This document shows positions 15,381 to 26,466 of a DNA stretch of 64,000 nt, one piece after another. A program made the translations under genes and the position numbers. Each line of letters begins with the position of its first letter. Within the stretch, counting starts at the first letter, position 1. The DNA is taken from NCBI GenBank assembly GCA_964484265.1, contig CAZAFH010000027.1, positions 1-64,000 of the forward strand. The letters are read 5' to 3'. The DNA is from SIAQ01 sp964484265 (GTDB lineage Bacteria > Planctomycetota > Planctomycetia > Gemmatales > Gemmataceae). The notes beneath the pieces were generated by a model. That model was given only the letters and a program-made list of their open reading frames with translations. It did not search any database and was not told the DNA's origin.

Positions 15381-18300
15381 ATGCAAGTTTCTTGCCCAAA
15401 TTGCGACGTCCTCCTTAAGGTGCCCAGCACATCGACAAAAAAGCGCATTCGCTGCTCACGTTGCCAACATATCTTTGTGCTTCCTGAAGAAGGCCAAACA
15501 GCGATCGAGCCATCCCAATCGGATCATTCCTCCGAAAATCCTTCTTCAGGTTCGAGGTCGAGCGAAACGAATAGCAGCGATGCGAAAATACAGCCAGCTA
15601 AACCCAGAAGAGAATTGGCGAATGCAAGGCCGAAAACCAAGAAGTCACGGTTGGTACTGTTTGTAATCGCGACGGCAATGGCATTAACGGCGGCAATTTC
15701 CGTGGCAGCGATCGGCGGGGTTTGGCTGTACTTCAGGAACGCGGAGCCGATCGCTGATCGCGACGTGAAGGAAGATCCAAATAACGCAAATCAAAATAAT
15801 GCGAAACAACCTCAACAAACTGAATTGGCCGATCTGGTTCCTTTGAATCAAGAGTTCTGGCATGGGGAATCAGACCTGGGCCGAAATATCATCCCACCCG
15901 TGGATTCGAAAAAGATATCGGTCGCGCCGATCCTATTGCCGAAAGCCCGAATGGAGATCGATCTGCCCCAGCCCGTTTCGGATTTTGTTTTGGCACGAGG
16001 CGGGCGGCAACTCGTCATGCAGCCGACTTCAGGGGCAAAGCGGCTATTTATCGTTGATCTTCAAGAACAGAAGGTCGTCAAGGTTCTGGAAATCGAAGAG
16101 GCGTATCCACGTATTGCCGCCGGCCTGGACAAATTAATGGTTCTTCTTCCGAAAAAAAAGGAGTTGCACCGCTACAGCCTTGATACGTTTCAAAAAGAAG
16201 CCGTGTACAAATTTGAGAACGCCGATTTTTTTGTAACCCTGGCCATGGGTGCGTCCTCACATGGACCGTTAATGGTTCTAGAACTCCGGAAGTCCAGGCC
16301 GGGAGGCGACAGTTTGATTCATATCCCGACATTTTTCGATGTACAAACAATGAAACCGCATGACGTGGATCTCGCTAATCAAAAAAGGGATTTCATGGGG
16401 AATTCTGCTCGTGCCAGCAATGATGGCTCAACATTCACGATCTTCGGCAACAACAATCGGTCGTTTGCACTTCGGCTGCGCGACAGCAAATTGCTTGTCC
16501 AGGAGTTAAGTGGAGACTCAATGCCGTTGCTTGGCGACGATGGAAAATACCTATTCACCGTGCATGGTGTGATAACGGATGGAGGCGAGACAATCCGAAC
16601 CAGGGCAACATGCCCGGCGATTCAAGGAGAATTCGCATTTAACATGACTAATGGCAAGGGGTTGCCAATTCATAAGGTGCTCGATTCGTCCCCAATGATC
16701 CTGTTCGATGCGATCAATGCGCCTGGCAAAATCTGGTATGATGACCGCAACGGAGGCAAGGATTTCAACCTTCCAAGTCCCATGCCGCGTGATCGCCGCG
16801 TCATGGTCATGCCTGATTTTCAATTGGTCGCAACAGTGAACTCCGAACAAAATAAAGTCGTCTTGCATCAATTTGATTGGCTTGCGGAATTGAAAATGGA
16901 GAAGAACCACCTGCATGTATTGTCACATCCGCCGCGCTTCGCCGTTCGAGGGCAACGGTTCGAGTACCAACTCAAAATTCAATCCAGTCATGACGATGCG
17001 AAACTTATATTGGAAGACGGGCCGATTGGAATGAAGCTTTCCAATTCGGGCAGAATCGTGTGGGACGTTCCATTGAAACTTCAACGTTCAATGGCCAAGG
17101 GACTGGTAAGCGTGCGGAATAGCACCGGCAAGGAAGTATTCCACCGTTTTCAAACGCAAGTTGTGGACGCGCATCCGACCTGGGCGAAACTGCCAGAGAA
17201 TCTGCCGGAACACAAAGGCGTTTTCGAAGCGGTTGAACCGACGCCTGTCGCCGAACAGAAGCACGTGGAGATTTTACCGACGAAAATCCATGGCGACAGG
17301 GCGACGATCGAGCTGCCAGGCTATGTGTCCGAAGTGATCCCGGCGGGCGGCGGGCGCTATTTGATGCTGAGAATACGCGATGAAAAGCCCTCGTTAGCGC
17401 AGCTGGATCTTTGCGAAGGGAAAATCGTTCGCGATTACCCAGTGCCCGAAGGCGAAGCCAAAATTGCCGCCAGCATGGAAAAATTGTTCATTTATCTGCC
17501 AGCGTCAAGTCTTATTCATCGCTATGATCTCGCCACTGGCGTGCGTGAGAAGAGCATTGTATCGCCGTTTCCAAGACCCCTGGCGTCATTCGCGGCGGGG
17601 CATGGGTCGCACGGTCCATTGTTGATATCTGACGGAAACAACGCGATCCTCGTCGATGTGCATTCGCTGCGGGCTTATCAGAAAAGTCGCACCAGCGCAG
17701 TTCAAAACAACTTCGCAAATGGGTGTGTAGCAAGTGCAAACGGCAAGGTATTTGCTGGCCGCCTCGGCCCATTTGGCCAGAACGGCTTGGGTACGATTGT
17801 GCAGACAGAACAAGAGCTTACAATTCACGCCAACAAAATTGAAGTTTTCTCAATCCATCCCAGCGCGGATGGCAACCAAATTCATACCGACAAAGGCATT
17901 TTCACATCCGATGCCAAAGCAGTCGGGAACCTTTCGGAAAACCTGTCTGAGCCTTCGCTCCAAGGTTCGTTTTGTTTAAGGAAATCAGGCGATGGAAAAC
18001 TATACACGCTCCATTTCGGAGCCGATGATCGAATTCTCGCTAAACTTCCGCCATCGATCGCACAATCAGCCCCAGGACGATTCGACACCAGTACCTATTT
18101 CAGTTCGGAGGCCAAAGTCGTCGCCATCGTAGAACGGAAAAGCAAAGACGATCGCTTACCGATGGAATTTAAGAACCAGGTTGTCTTACATCGATTCGAT
18201 GCCGAAAAAGCAATTGCGGACAGTGGCGTGGATTTCCTGTTTGTCTCAAGTTCGCCGCCGAAATCGGCTCAAACCGGGAAAGCATTCTCTTATCAAGTTT

Positions 18301-21077
18301 CAGCGCGATCACGCGCCGGCAAGATTGCATATCGCCTGGAACTCGCTCCCACGGGTATGACGGTCAATGAGAGCGGCAACATACTCTGGCAAGTGCCCGC
18401 TGACTTTTCGGAAAGCCAGGTCCGAGTTGTTCTCATTGTAAAAGACGGCTCCAACAAGGAATCAACGCACGCTTTTTCTCTGCAGATTCTTACTGAAGCC
18501 GGTAATTTCCCGGTTGCCAAAAAAGAGAAGCTGGCCGATGAAAAATGGCTTGGCTGGGGAGCGGTCGATTTGCAGAAAGTGGATATTCGTCCCTGTCCGA
18601 TTTCGAAGACGGGAGAATCGATTACGTTACCGGGAATCGTTGGCGATGCCGTCTCGGGCGGCGCGGGCCGATTCCTGGTGTTGTATTTCCCAAGCGATAA
18701 ACTCGTCGCCGTGTTCGATGTCAATCAGGCCAACATCATCCACAAAATCCCTGTCGATGACAATAAAGTCTATGTTGCCGCGGGTCTGGAAAAGCTGGTC
18801 GTCGTTCTCGTCGGGAAAAAGCTAATGGTGCGCTACGACCTATTGACGGGAAAACGCGAGCAAACCACCAGCGTGCCCGCCGAAGCCCTCGTTCGATCCG
18901 CATGGATGGGGGCCGCTTCTCGCGGACCACTGATGCTTCGCCTGGAGACGGGTCCCGGTCAAATCGACCCGACGCCAATTGTAGGCGTTGACCTCTCAAC
19001 TCTGGAACCGATGCGGTCGCTACGGACCGATGGCAGTTTTCCAAACCTGCGGCAATTTGGCAATCGCGACATCATGCACTATCGAGCAGCAAGCTGCGGG
19101 CGGACTTTCGGCGCCTGGTGCACCAGTCACACACCGTCCGACGCCATCTGGTATCGGTTTGAAGACAACAAACTCAAACAACAAAACCTGCCAAGAGGGC
19201 ATGTGGGCCATGTGCTGCCTGGTCCGGAGGGAAATTGGGCGTTCACGTCAGCCGGCCCTTATAACCTTCACGGGCATCGGCCGCCTACCAATCTGTCAGC
19301 ATCGGGATTCTGCGTTCCTGCACAGCACGGCTCGTTTTACCTTCGCTTCGAAGCGAAGATTGGCTTCAACGGCCTCCGATCTGAACGTCACCAGAGCAGC
19401 AGCATGTCGCTTTGTTGGCCTGGAGAATCGAGACCGATCTTTCAAACCACCGATGTATCCATTCCAGTTGGCGCCGAGGAATTTCCCAAACACGATTTCA
19501 CTTCGGATAAGCGTGTCCATTTTGTTCCGCTTGCAAAGCTGGTTGCCGTTATTCCCGACAGCAATGATCGAATCATGCTTCATCGTTTGGACGTGGATAG
19601 TTTGATTTCGAAATGCGATTTTGATTATCTCTTCGTGGATTCATTACCGTTGCCCGAAGCGACGCCTGGAAAATCGTTATCCTATCCCCTTTCGATTCGA
19701 TCAAAGAAAGGCGGAGTTCACGTCGAGCTCACCGCGGGGCCCGCCGGCATGAGTGTGACCGCGGATGGGAAAGTGACCTGGCAGGTGCCGACGGACTTCG
19801 AAGATGTGGATGTCTATGCGATTTTGTCAATAAACGATGACGCTAACAAGGCATTTCATCGCCTGTTGCATTTCTTCGTCCCAAGCAATCAGAAAACAAC
19901 CTCGCCGTCGCTGACGGGGAAGAAGTCCGAGCAAGCCAAGGGTGAAACGATTCCCCGAATCAGACCAAATGAATTTGACGATCCAAACGGCGACCCCAAA
20001 AAGGAGACGCAATCGAAGGAAGGAAAGCTAGACCTGGACCTTCCAATAAATCCGCCGAGCAAGCCGGTGACCCTAAAGCCAGCGAAGCTGAATTCCGACA
20101 AGGTCGAGATGTCGCTGCCCGCGCCGGTGAACGACGTCATCGTTGGTGGGGGCGGCCGTTATTTGCTCTTGCCAATGCCGCGGGTGCGTTATATCGGTGT
20201 TTTCGATGTCAGTGAAGCCAAATTCGTTAAGTACCTACCCATGGTGGATAACTCCGCCAGAGTGGTAGCGGGTTCCGATGCCTGCTTCGTTCTTTCGCCG
20301 CGTAAGCAGATAATCGAACGATGGAATCTGACAACTTTCGAACGTGTCGCCCGCCAACCCCTGAAAATACCTGACGCCTTGTATCAACGTACGAGACTAT
20401 TCTTGGGCCTTAATTCCAACGGTCCGATTCTTGTCTCCTGTTTTTCGCCAGAGCTCGGTCCGGACCAACCTGTCCAACAACCTGCCTCGTCCGAAGTTTT
20501 CTTTGTAGATTCTCAAACTCTTAAGCGTCACGACCTGAAACTGAATTCGCTCGTCGATCCGATGAAACTGCAAGATACAATCGGATTTTACGATTTCAAT
20601 TTCCAGCGAACCTCCGATGATGGCCGACTTTTCTTGGTAGGGTTAGTTCAGATAGACCTGAATCAAAAAAAGATCCTCGTTCAAGCCCCGAAAGAGGACG
20701 AAATGCTCACCTACCCAAAGGGCGAGCGATGGTACAAATCCCCTTCCGTTTGGCAGGATGGAAAAGAAATCGCCAGTTCCGGCGATGGGTTCTGTTGGCC
20801 AGCCGCAAATGGCGGCGATTACTTTGTGGCCAGTTCGGAAAGGATTTCAGAGAATCGTGGCGTGCGAATATTTCGAATCGGGCAGAAGAACCACGTGCTC
20901 GATATGCCGTCGGTCGTTCTGCGAGAGCGAGGGGACAGGCCAATCGAAATCGAAGATCAAATCAACATCGAGATGAACCGACGCTGGATGCTATTCGCGG
21001 ACGCAGAGGTCCTTATTGGTCTCAGTTCGCAAAACAACAGTTTGATGATTCACCGTGTGGAATTAAACAAGAAATAG
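15381..21077 (+). CDS. Giant membrane-anchored repeat protein with zinc ribbon
   Basis: 1898 residues. An MJ0042-type zinc ribbon comes first (Cys5, 8, 25 and 28), then a Ser/Lys-rich linker and one transmembrane helix at about 91-118, which puts the large C-terminal part outside the cytoplasm. That part has four units starting near residues 190, 640, 1079 and 1573. Each opens with a strand like MEIDLPQPVSDFVLARGGR and a propeller-like segment (FDVNQANIIHKIPVDD). In the first three, a cadherin/Ig-like domain of the putative-Ig (He_PIG) type follows, with PPRFAVRGQRFEYQLKI and a GRIVWDVP-like end. The fourth unit lacks this domain. The start has AGAAGGA seven bases upstream. No catalytic motif seen; probably an envelope binding or adhesion protein. 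Confidence 0.8.
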   Translation: MQVSCPNCDVLLKVPSTSTKKRIRCSRCQHIFVLPEEGQTAIEPSQSDHSSENPSSGSRSSETNSSDAKIQPAKPRRELANARPKTKKSRLVLFVIATAMALTAAISVAAIGGVWLYFRNAEPIADRDVKEDPNNANQNNAKQPQQTELADLVPLNQEFWHGESDLGRNIIPPVDSKKISVAPILLPKARMEIDLPQPVSDFVLARGGRQLVMQPTSGAKRLFIVDLQEQKVVKVLEIEEAYPRIAAGLDKLMVLLPKKKELHRYSLDTFQKEAVYKFENADFFVTLAMGASSHGPLMVLELRKSRPGGDSLIHIPTFFDVQTMKPHDVDLANQKRDFMGNSARASNDGSTFTIFGNNNRSFALRLRDSKLLVQELSGDSMPLLGDDGKYLFTVHGVITDGGETIRTRATCPAIQGEFAFNMTNGKGLPIHKVLDSSPMILFDAINAPGKIWYDDRNGGKDFNLPSPMPRDRRVMVMPDFQLVATVNSEQNKVVLHQFDWLAELKMEKNHLHVLSHPPRFAVRGQRFEYQLKIQSSHDDAKLILEDGPIGMKLSNSGRIVWDVPLKLQRSMAKGLVSVRNSTGKEVFHRFQTQVVDAHPTWAKLPENLPEHKGVFEAVEPTPVAEQKHVEILPTKIHGDRATIELPGYVSEVIPAGGGRYLMLRIRDEKPSLAQLDLCEGKIVRDYPVPEGEAKIAASMEKLFIYLPASSLIHRYDLATGVREKSIVSPFPRPLASFAAGHGSHGPLLISDGNNAILVDVHSLRAYQKSRTSAVQNNFANGCVASANGKVFAGRLGPFGQNGLGTIVQTEQELTIHANKIEVFSIHPSADGNQIHTDKGIFTSDAKAVGNLSENLSEPSLQGSFCLRKSGDGKLYTLHFGADDRILAKLPPSIAQSAPGRFDTSTYFSSEAKVVAIVERKSKDDRLPMEFKNQVVLHRFDAEKAIADSGVDFLFVSSSPPKSAQTGKAFSYQVSARSRAGKIAYRLELAPTGMTVNESGNILWQVPADFSESQVRVVLIVKDGSNKESTHAFSLQILTEAGNFPVAKKEKLADEKWLGWGAVDLQKVDIRPCPISKTGESITLPGIVGDAVSGGAGRFLVLYFPSDKLVAVFDVNQANIIHKIPVDDNKVYVAAGLEKLVVVLVGKKLMVRYDLLTGKREQTTSVPAEALVRSAWMGAASRGPLMLRLETGPGQIDPTPIVGVDLSTLEPMRSLRTDGSFPNLRQFGNRDIMHYRAASCGRTFGAWCTSHTPSDAIWYRFEDNKLKQQNLPRGHVGHVLPGPEGNWAFTSAGPYNLHGHRPPTNLSASGFCVPAQHGSFYLRFEAKIGFNGLRSERHQSSSMSLCWPGESRPIFQTTDVSIPVGAEEFPKHDFTSDKRVHFVPLAKLVAVIPDSNDRIMLHRLDVDSLISKCDFDYLFVDSLPLPEATPGKSLSYPLSIRSKKGGVHVELTAGPAGMSVTADGKVTWQVPTDFEDVDVYAILSINDDANKAFHRLLHFFVPSNQKTTSPSLTGKKSEQAKGETIPRIRPNEFDDPNGDPKKETQSKEGKLDLDLPINPPSKPVTLKPAKLNSDKVEMSLPAPVNDVIVGGGGRYLLLPMPRVRYIGVFDVSEAKFVKYLPMVDNSARVVAGSDACFVLSPRKQIIERWNLTTFERVARQPLKIPDALYQRTRLFLGLNSNGPILVSCFSPELGPDQPVQQPASSEVFFVDSQTLKRHDLKLNSLVDPMKLQDTIGFYDFNFQRTSDDGRLFLVGLVQIDLNQKKILVQAPKEDEMLTYPKGERWYKSPSVWQDGKEIASSGDGFCWPAANGGDYFVASSERISENRGVRIFRIGQKNHVLDMPSVVLRERGDRPIEIEDQINIEMNRRWMLFADAEVLIGLSSQNNSLMIHRVELNKK

Positions 21078-21177
21078 AAACCTGCCAGGACCTTCAATGG
21101 ACATCCGCCCAGGCGGCTTAACGCTCGTCTGTCAGGAAGGGAGCGTCAAGCGGAAAAAGCAAGCCTGAAAACTCCCA

Positions 21178-22569
<1,392 letters not shown>

Positions 22570-22619
22570 GGGATTCTCCTAACGTAACTGCGATACGGGT
22601 GGTATGAATTTTATATAAA

Positions 22620-22672
22620 TCACAACCATGCCCGGGGGTGAGGTACGCCGAACCCCTGGGATACGGCGAAGG
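22620..22672. repeat. Single palindrome of the CCCAGGGGTGAG family
   Basis: The run CCCGGGGGTGAG...GAACCCCTGGG at about 22631-22661 is a half-unit of the palindromic family also found at 8500, 36747 and 50085. It lies between asnS and the next small gene. Confidence 0.45.
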
Positions 22673-22687
22673 AATTTCGGTGATTTA

Positions 22688-22969
22688 ATGACGAAAGACG
22701 AAGCGTTGGCGTTGGCGATGGTAATGGCGCATGAGCAGGGTTGGCCAGTAAAGCGCGTCAACATCTCCGGTGGGATGAAGTATGTACTCTTCGGGCCGTA
22801 CCACTGGTGGGTGTCGCTTGAGTCAAGGCGCGAGAATTTTTCGGCTCGAGTCACGATTAGTGATTGGCATGGCGAGATAATCGACATCAAGATCCGCGAA
22901 TTAAATCCAAATCGCGGTAGAAAACCTGACGGCGACCAAGCGACATCACAATCAGGCGGACCGTCCTAG
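22688..22969 (+). CDS. Small protein of unknown function
   Basis: 93 residues from ATG 22688. An upstream start at 22628 would read through the palindrome. The sequence MTKDEALALAMVMAHEQGWP, then YVLFGPYHWWVSLESRRENF and VTISDWHGEIIDIKIRE, suggests a small alpha-beta domain. The C-terminal 20 residues are polar tail. No family recognised and no motif suggesting an enzyme. It is the first of three small same-strand genes before aspS. Confidence 0.55.
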   Translation: MTKDEALALAMVMAHEQGWPVKRVNISGGMKYVLFGPYHWWVSLESRRENFSARVTISDWHGEIIDIKIRELNPNRGRKPDGDQATSQSGGPS

Positions 22970-23048
22970 CAATATTACATGGCATGATAGACTCGATTAC
23001 GTTAAGATAACTTTGGACGCCCACGAGAAATGAGAAAGGCCACATGCC

Positions 23049-23372
23049 ATGTCAAACACCCTCGATAATGCGACACCCCCGACAAACGACCCGATCACGT
23101 CCGGGCACCGACTGGCGACAGTCGGCGAATTGGGTTCCCAGTGGGAAACTCGATGCCATGAATTGCTCGTCGAGACGCAACGACTCCGCGATCAACTTTT
23201 GGCGGTGCAGGCTGAGCGCGATCAGTTCAAGAAAACGATCTATCACTTTCTGCGAAAAGAAGCGCCGATTCCTACATTTGCCGAAGACGACGTGTTCGCT
23301 GTAGCCCGGACCGAGCCAACCTTCGGTGAACTGATTACCGAACTGGAAATGGAATTCGGCAAGGATAATTGA
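23049..23372 (+). CDS. Small coiled-coil protein of unknown function
   Basis: 107 residues; a polar N-terminus, a coiled-coil-like middle (QWETRCHELLVETQRLRDQL, then AVQAERDQFKKTI) and an acidic C-terminus (FGELITELEMEFGKDN). Its stop is separated by a single base from the GTG of the following gene, so the two are almost certainly co-transcribed and coupled. The acidic small partner plus downstream gene resembles an antitoxin-toxin layout, but I see no family evidence for that. Confidence 0.6.
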   Translation: MSNTLDNATPPTNDPITSGHRLATVGELGSQWETRCHELLVETQRLRDQLLAVQAERDQFKKTIYHFLRKEAPIPTFAEDDVFAVARTEPTFGELITELEMEFGKDN

Positions 23373-23373
23373 C

Positions 23374-23676
23374 GTGACTTTCAGGGTTACACAATTCGGG
23401 AGCCTAAAGACGCAACTTCAAACCTTGATTCGTGCAGCGTCATCCCATGCCATCAGGCAATCATGTATGTCGGCATTGAAAAATGTGATGAGTCATCTTC
23501 AAGATGGACCTCTTACCTGGGGAGATCCGGAATTTTCGTTAAAGCACGGAAACGGCGTGATTTTTCACGGCATCGAAGGGCCTTTGATCGTTCGCTATGC
23601 CGTCTACCCGGATCACAACCTTGTCTGTATCATCGACATTCGCGCCTTGCCCGGTTCGGCTCTTGACAATCCATAA
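23374..23676 (+). CDS. Small protein of unknown function, coupled gene
   Basis: 100 residues with a GTG start at 23374, one base after the preceding stop. The C-terminal half (GVIFHGIEGPLIVRYAVYPD, then NLVCIIDIRAL) is strand-rich. No recognised domain; the pair with the coiled-coil gene looks like one functional unit. A RelE-like fold is possible from the closing beta-strands but is not supported by conserved residues. Confidence 0.5.
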   Translation: MTFRVTQFGSLKTQLQTLIRAASSHAIRQSCMSALKNVMSHLQDGPLTWGDPEFSLKHGNGVIFHGIEGPLIVRYAVYPDHNLVCIIDIRALPGSALDNP

Positions 23677-23795
23677 TATTATCAACAGATCAATCCGCCG
23701 CGTGAACTCGGCATCGTGCGAATTTGTCAACAAATCGCGCGGCAACCTGTACGCGCTCGCCCGAGGCGAGCGGCTAAACTTACGTGGGAAAACAC

Positions 23796-25601
23796 ATGGC
23801 ATCCTGGCAGAGAACGCATTCTTGCGGCGAGCTTCGCGAAACGCACATCGGGCAGACCGTGACCCTCAACGGCTGGGTCAATACTTTCCGCGCTTACAAC
23901 GACCAGGTCTTCATCGACCTTCGCGATCGTTATGGCGTCACGCAGGTCGTCGTCGAAGCCGATCGGCCTGAGATCTTCAAACTCGCCGCGGAAGCTCGCA
24001 GCGAATGGGTGCTGTCGATCACCGGCAAAGTCCGCGAACGCATGATCGATGGTAAACAGAAACACAACACGAAGCTCTCCACCGGCGCGATTGAAGTGCT
24101 GGCGGAAGACGTGCGCATCTTGAACCGCTGCCCCACGCCGCCTTTCGAGGTCAACTGGGTGCCGCAGGAGGATCAGGTTTTCATTGATGCCGAGTTGGCG
24201 AACGAGGATCTGCGTTTGCAGTATCGCTACCTCGACCTACGCCGGCCGACGTTGCAGCGTACCCTGGCGATGCGGCACCGGTTGAACAAGGTGATACGCG
24301 ATAGCCTGGATGCGCAGGGTTTCCTTGAACTGGAGACACCGTTGCTGGGCCGAAGCTCGCCGGAGGGGGCACGCGACTATCTCGTGCCGAGCCGAGTGTC
24401 GATTGGCAGCTGGTATGCGTTGCCACAATCGCCGCAGTTGTACAAGCAGATTCTGATGGTCGCCGGTTATGACAAGTATTTCCAGATCGCACGTTGCTTG
24501 CGCGACGAGGACCTGCGTGCCGATCGGCAACCGGAGTTTACGCAGCTTGACCTGGAGATGTCGTTCGTCGAGATGGACGACATTTTCGCGGTGATCGAAC
24601 GGTTGACCGCGGACGTGTTCAAACGCTGCCTGGGGATCGATATCGCCCTGCCGCTGCCTCGCTTGAAGTACGCCGACGCGATGTTGAAGTACGGCAGCGA
24701 CAAACCGGACCTGCGTTATGGGCTGGAGATCGTGGACGTCACCGACGATTTCGGCCAGCCGGACGTCGCATTCACGGCATTCGTCGAGCAGATCCAGGCG
24801 GGCGGGCGCGTTCGCGCGCTGAATGCCAAAGGCGCGCTGGCGAAGCTCTCGAACAAGGATCAAAAAGAGCTTGAGGATGTCGCGCGAAGAGGCGGCGCCA
24901 AGGGACTCGGCCAGGCCAAGGTGCGCGACGATCAGGTGCAGGCCCCGTTCTGGAAGCATCTGCCCGCGCCGGTGCAGGAATCGCTGCTCAAGAAACTCGA
25001 CGCCAAGCCGGGCGATTTGCTGCTTTTCGTCGCGGACAAAGTGGATACCGTTTGCCAATCGTTGGGCACATTACGGCAACACCTGGGCAGCGTGCTCAAG
25101 CTGTACGACCCGAACGCGCTCGAATTCAAGATCGCCTGGGTATGCGATTTCCCGTCGTTCATTTGGGACGACGAGGAGCAGCGCTGGGCGGCGAACCATC
25201 ATCCCTTCACCGCTCCGATGGACGAGGATCTCGACAAACTCGAAAGCGATCCCGCCAGCGTGAAGGCCAAGGCGTATGATCTCGTCATCAACGGCTACGA
25301 GTGCGGCGGCGGGAGCATCCGAATCCACAACCCCGACGTGCAATCGCGGCTCTTCAAGGTGCTCGGCATGACCGAGGAACAGGCAAAGGCGCGTTTCGGC
25401 TTCCTGCTCGACGCCTTGAAATTCGGCGCTCCGCCTCACGGCGGCATCGCCCTCGGATTGGATCGCTTCGCCATGATGCTCGCGCGCACGACGAACATCC
25501 GCGACGTCATCGCATTCCCGAAAAATCAAAAAGCTCGCGATCTCATGACCGGCGCTCCGGCCCCCGTAGACGCGAAACAGAAGAAGGAACTTGGGCTGTA
25601 A
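23796..25601 (+). CDS. aspS: Aspartyl-tRNA synthetase
   Basis: Class IIb synthetase for tRNA-Asp, 601 residues, bacterial type. OB-fold at about 15-100 (VTLNGWVNTFRAYNDQVFID), then QYRYLDLRRPTLQRTLAMRH, LVPSRVSIGSWYALPQSPQL, motif 2 FQIARCLRDEDLRADRQPEF and motif 3 GIALGLDRFAMMLA. The bacterial GAD insertion domain is present between about 290 and 420. ATG 23796 is preferred over GTG 23784. Together with asnS 1.2 kb upstream, the organism has both class IIb enzymes. Whether the AspRS is discriminating cannot be judged by eye. Confidence 0.96.
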   Translation: MASWQRTHSCGELRETHIGQTVTLNGWVNTFRAYNDQVFIDLRDRYGVTQVVVEADRPEIFKLAAEARSEWVLSITGKVRERMIDGKQKHNTKLSTGAIEVLAEDVRILNRCPTPPFEVNWVPQEDQVFIDAELANEDLRLQYRYLDLRRPTLQRTLAMRHRLNKVIRDSLDAQGFLELETPLLGRSSPEGARDYLVPSRVSIGSWYALPQSPQLYKQILMVAGYDKYFQIARCLRDEDLRADRQPEFTQLDLEMSFVEMDDIFAVIERLTADVFKRCLGIDIALPLPRLKYADAMLKYGSDKPDLRYGLEIVDVTDDFGQPDVAFTAFVEQIQAGGRVRALNAKGALAKLSNKDQKELEDVARRGGAKGLGQAKVRDDQVQAPFWKHLPAPVQESLLKKLDAKPGDLLLFVADKVDTVCQSLGTLRQHLGSVLKLYDPNALEFKIAWVCDFPSFIWDDEEQRWAANHHPFTAPMDEDLDKLESDPASVKAKAYDLVINGYECGGGSIRIHNPDVQSRLFKVLGMTEEQAKARFGFLLDALKFGAPPHGGIALGLDRFAMMLARTTNIRDVIAFPKNQKARDLMTGAPAPVDAKQKKELGL

Positions 25602-25608
25602 TGGAGAG

Positions 25609-25673
25609 GTTAGCCGCGACGCGCAGCGGAGCGCGAACGTCGGGTCCGCGCGCCGCTGCGCGTCGCGGCTAAC
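25609..25673. terminator. Perfect palindrome after aspS
   Basis: Arms 25609-25629 and 25653-25673 are exact 21-base complements (GTTAGCCGCGAC...GTCGCGGCTAAC) with a 23-base GC-rich loop. Likely aspS terminator or a REP-like element; there is no T-run. Confidence 0.55.
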
Positions 25674-25688
25674 CGATCGAGGTGACTA

Positions 25689-26462
25689 ATGCCATCACCA
25701 TTTCCGGGCATGAATCCGTATCTGGAGCGCGAGTATGTGTGGAAGGATTTCCATGACGCGTTTCTGTTCTTGATGCGTCGACACATTGTCGCACAGGTTC
25801 GGCCGCATTATTACGTGAAAATTGGCGAGTACCTGTTCATTCACGAACCGCCATCGCAAGAGCGACGGCTGCTTGGCCATGCGGACGTGAGTCTTTCCAC
25901 TGCAAAGGCCAGGTCCACGAAAGGCATGGCGACAGCACTGGCGTCTCCGGCGATGATCCAGCTCCCCGTTGCGGACATCGAAGAACACATTTACCTGGAA
26001 ATTCGCGATCGTGCCAGCCATAATTTGGTTGCCGTGGTTGAGTTGCTAAGTCCGACCAATAAAAGACCGAGTCCAGATCGCGATCATTATTTGACCAAAC
26101 GTGCCGCCCTTATTCACGGGTCGGCGCATCTCGTGGAGATCGACTTGCTGCGCGGTTGGCCGAAGATGCCGATGACGCCGGAATCGGAATGCGATTACTG
26201 CGTGATCGTAAGCCGGCTGGAGGATCGCCCGAGCGCGAATTTTTGGCCTATCATGCTTCGCGACTCATTGCCGACGATTCCGATCCCGTTGCAATCGCCA
26301 CACACGGATGCAACAGTGGACTTGCAGGCGTTATTGCATGCGGCATACGATGAGGCGTCGTATCAGGATTACCTCTACGATGGAACGCCTGTGCCGCCGC
26401 TAGACGCCGAGGATGCCGCTTGGGCAAATTCACTGCTTCAACAGATAAACGCGAAGGAGTGA
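25689..26462 (+). CDS. DUF4058 family protein, copy 1
   Basis: 257 residues opening with the family hallmark MPSPFPGMNPYLEREYVWKD and containing YLEIRDRASHNLVAVVELLS-PTNK, HLVEIDLLRG and DYCVIVSR. The E-x-L-S-P-x-N-K-like centre resembles a PD-(D/E)XK nuclease-type core, which is an inference. DUF4058 is abundant in planctomycetes and cyanobacteria and has no established role. The tandem copy follows after four bases. Likely cytoplasmic. Confidence 0.85.
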   Translation: MPSPFPGMNPYLEREYVWKDFHDAFLFLMRRHIVAQVRPHYYVKIGEYLFIHEPPSQERRLLGHADVSLSTAKARSTKGMATALASPAMIQLPVADIEEHIYLEIRDRASHNLVAVVELLSPTNKRPSPDRDHYLTKRAALIHGSAHLVEIDLLRGWPKMPMTPESECDYCVIVSRLEDRPSANFWPIMLRDSLPTIPIPLQSPHTDATVDLQALLHAAYDEASYQDYLYDGTPVPPLDAEDAAWANSLLQQINAKE

Positions 26463-26466
26463 CGCC

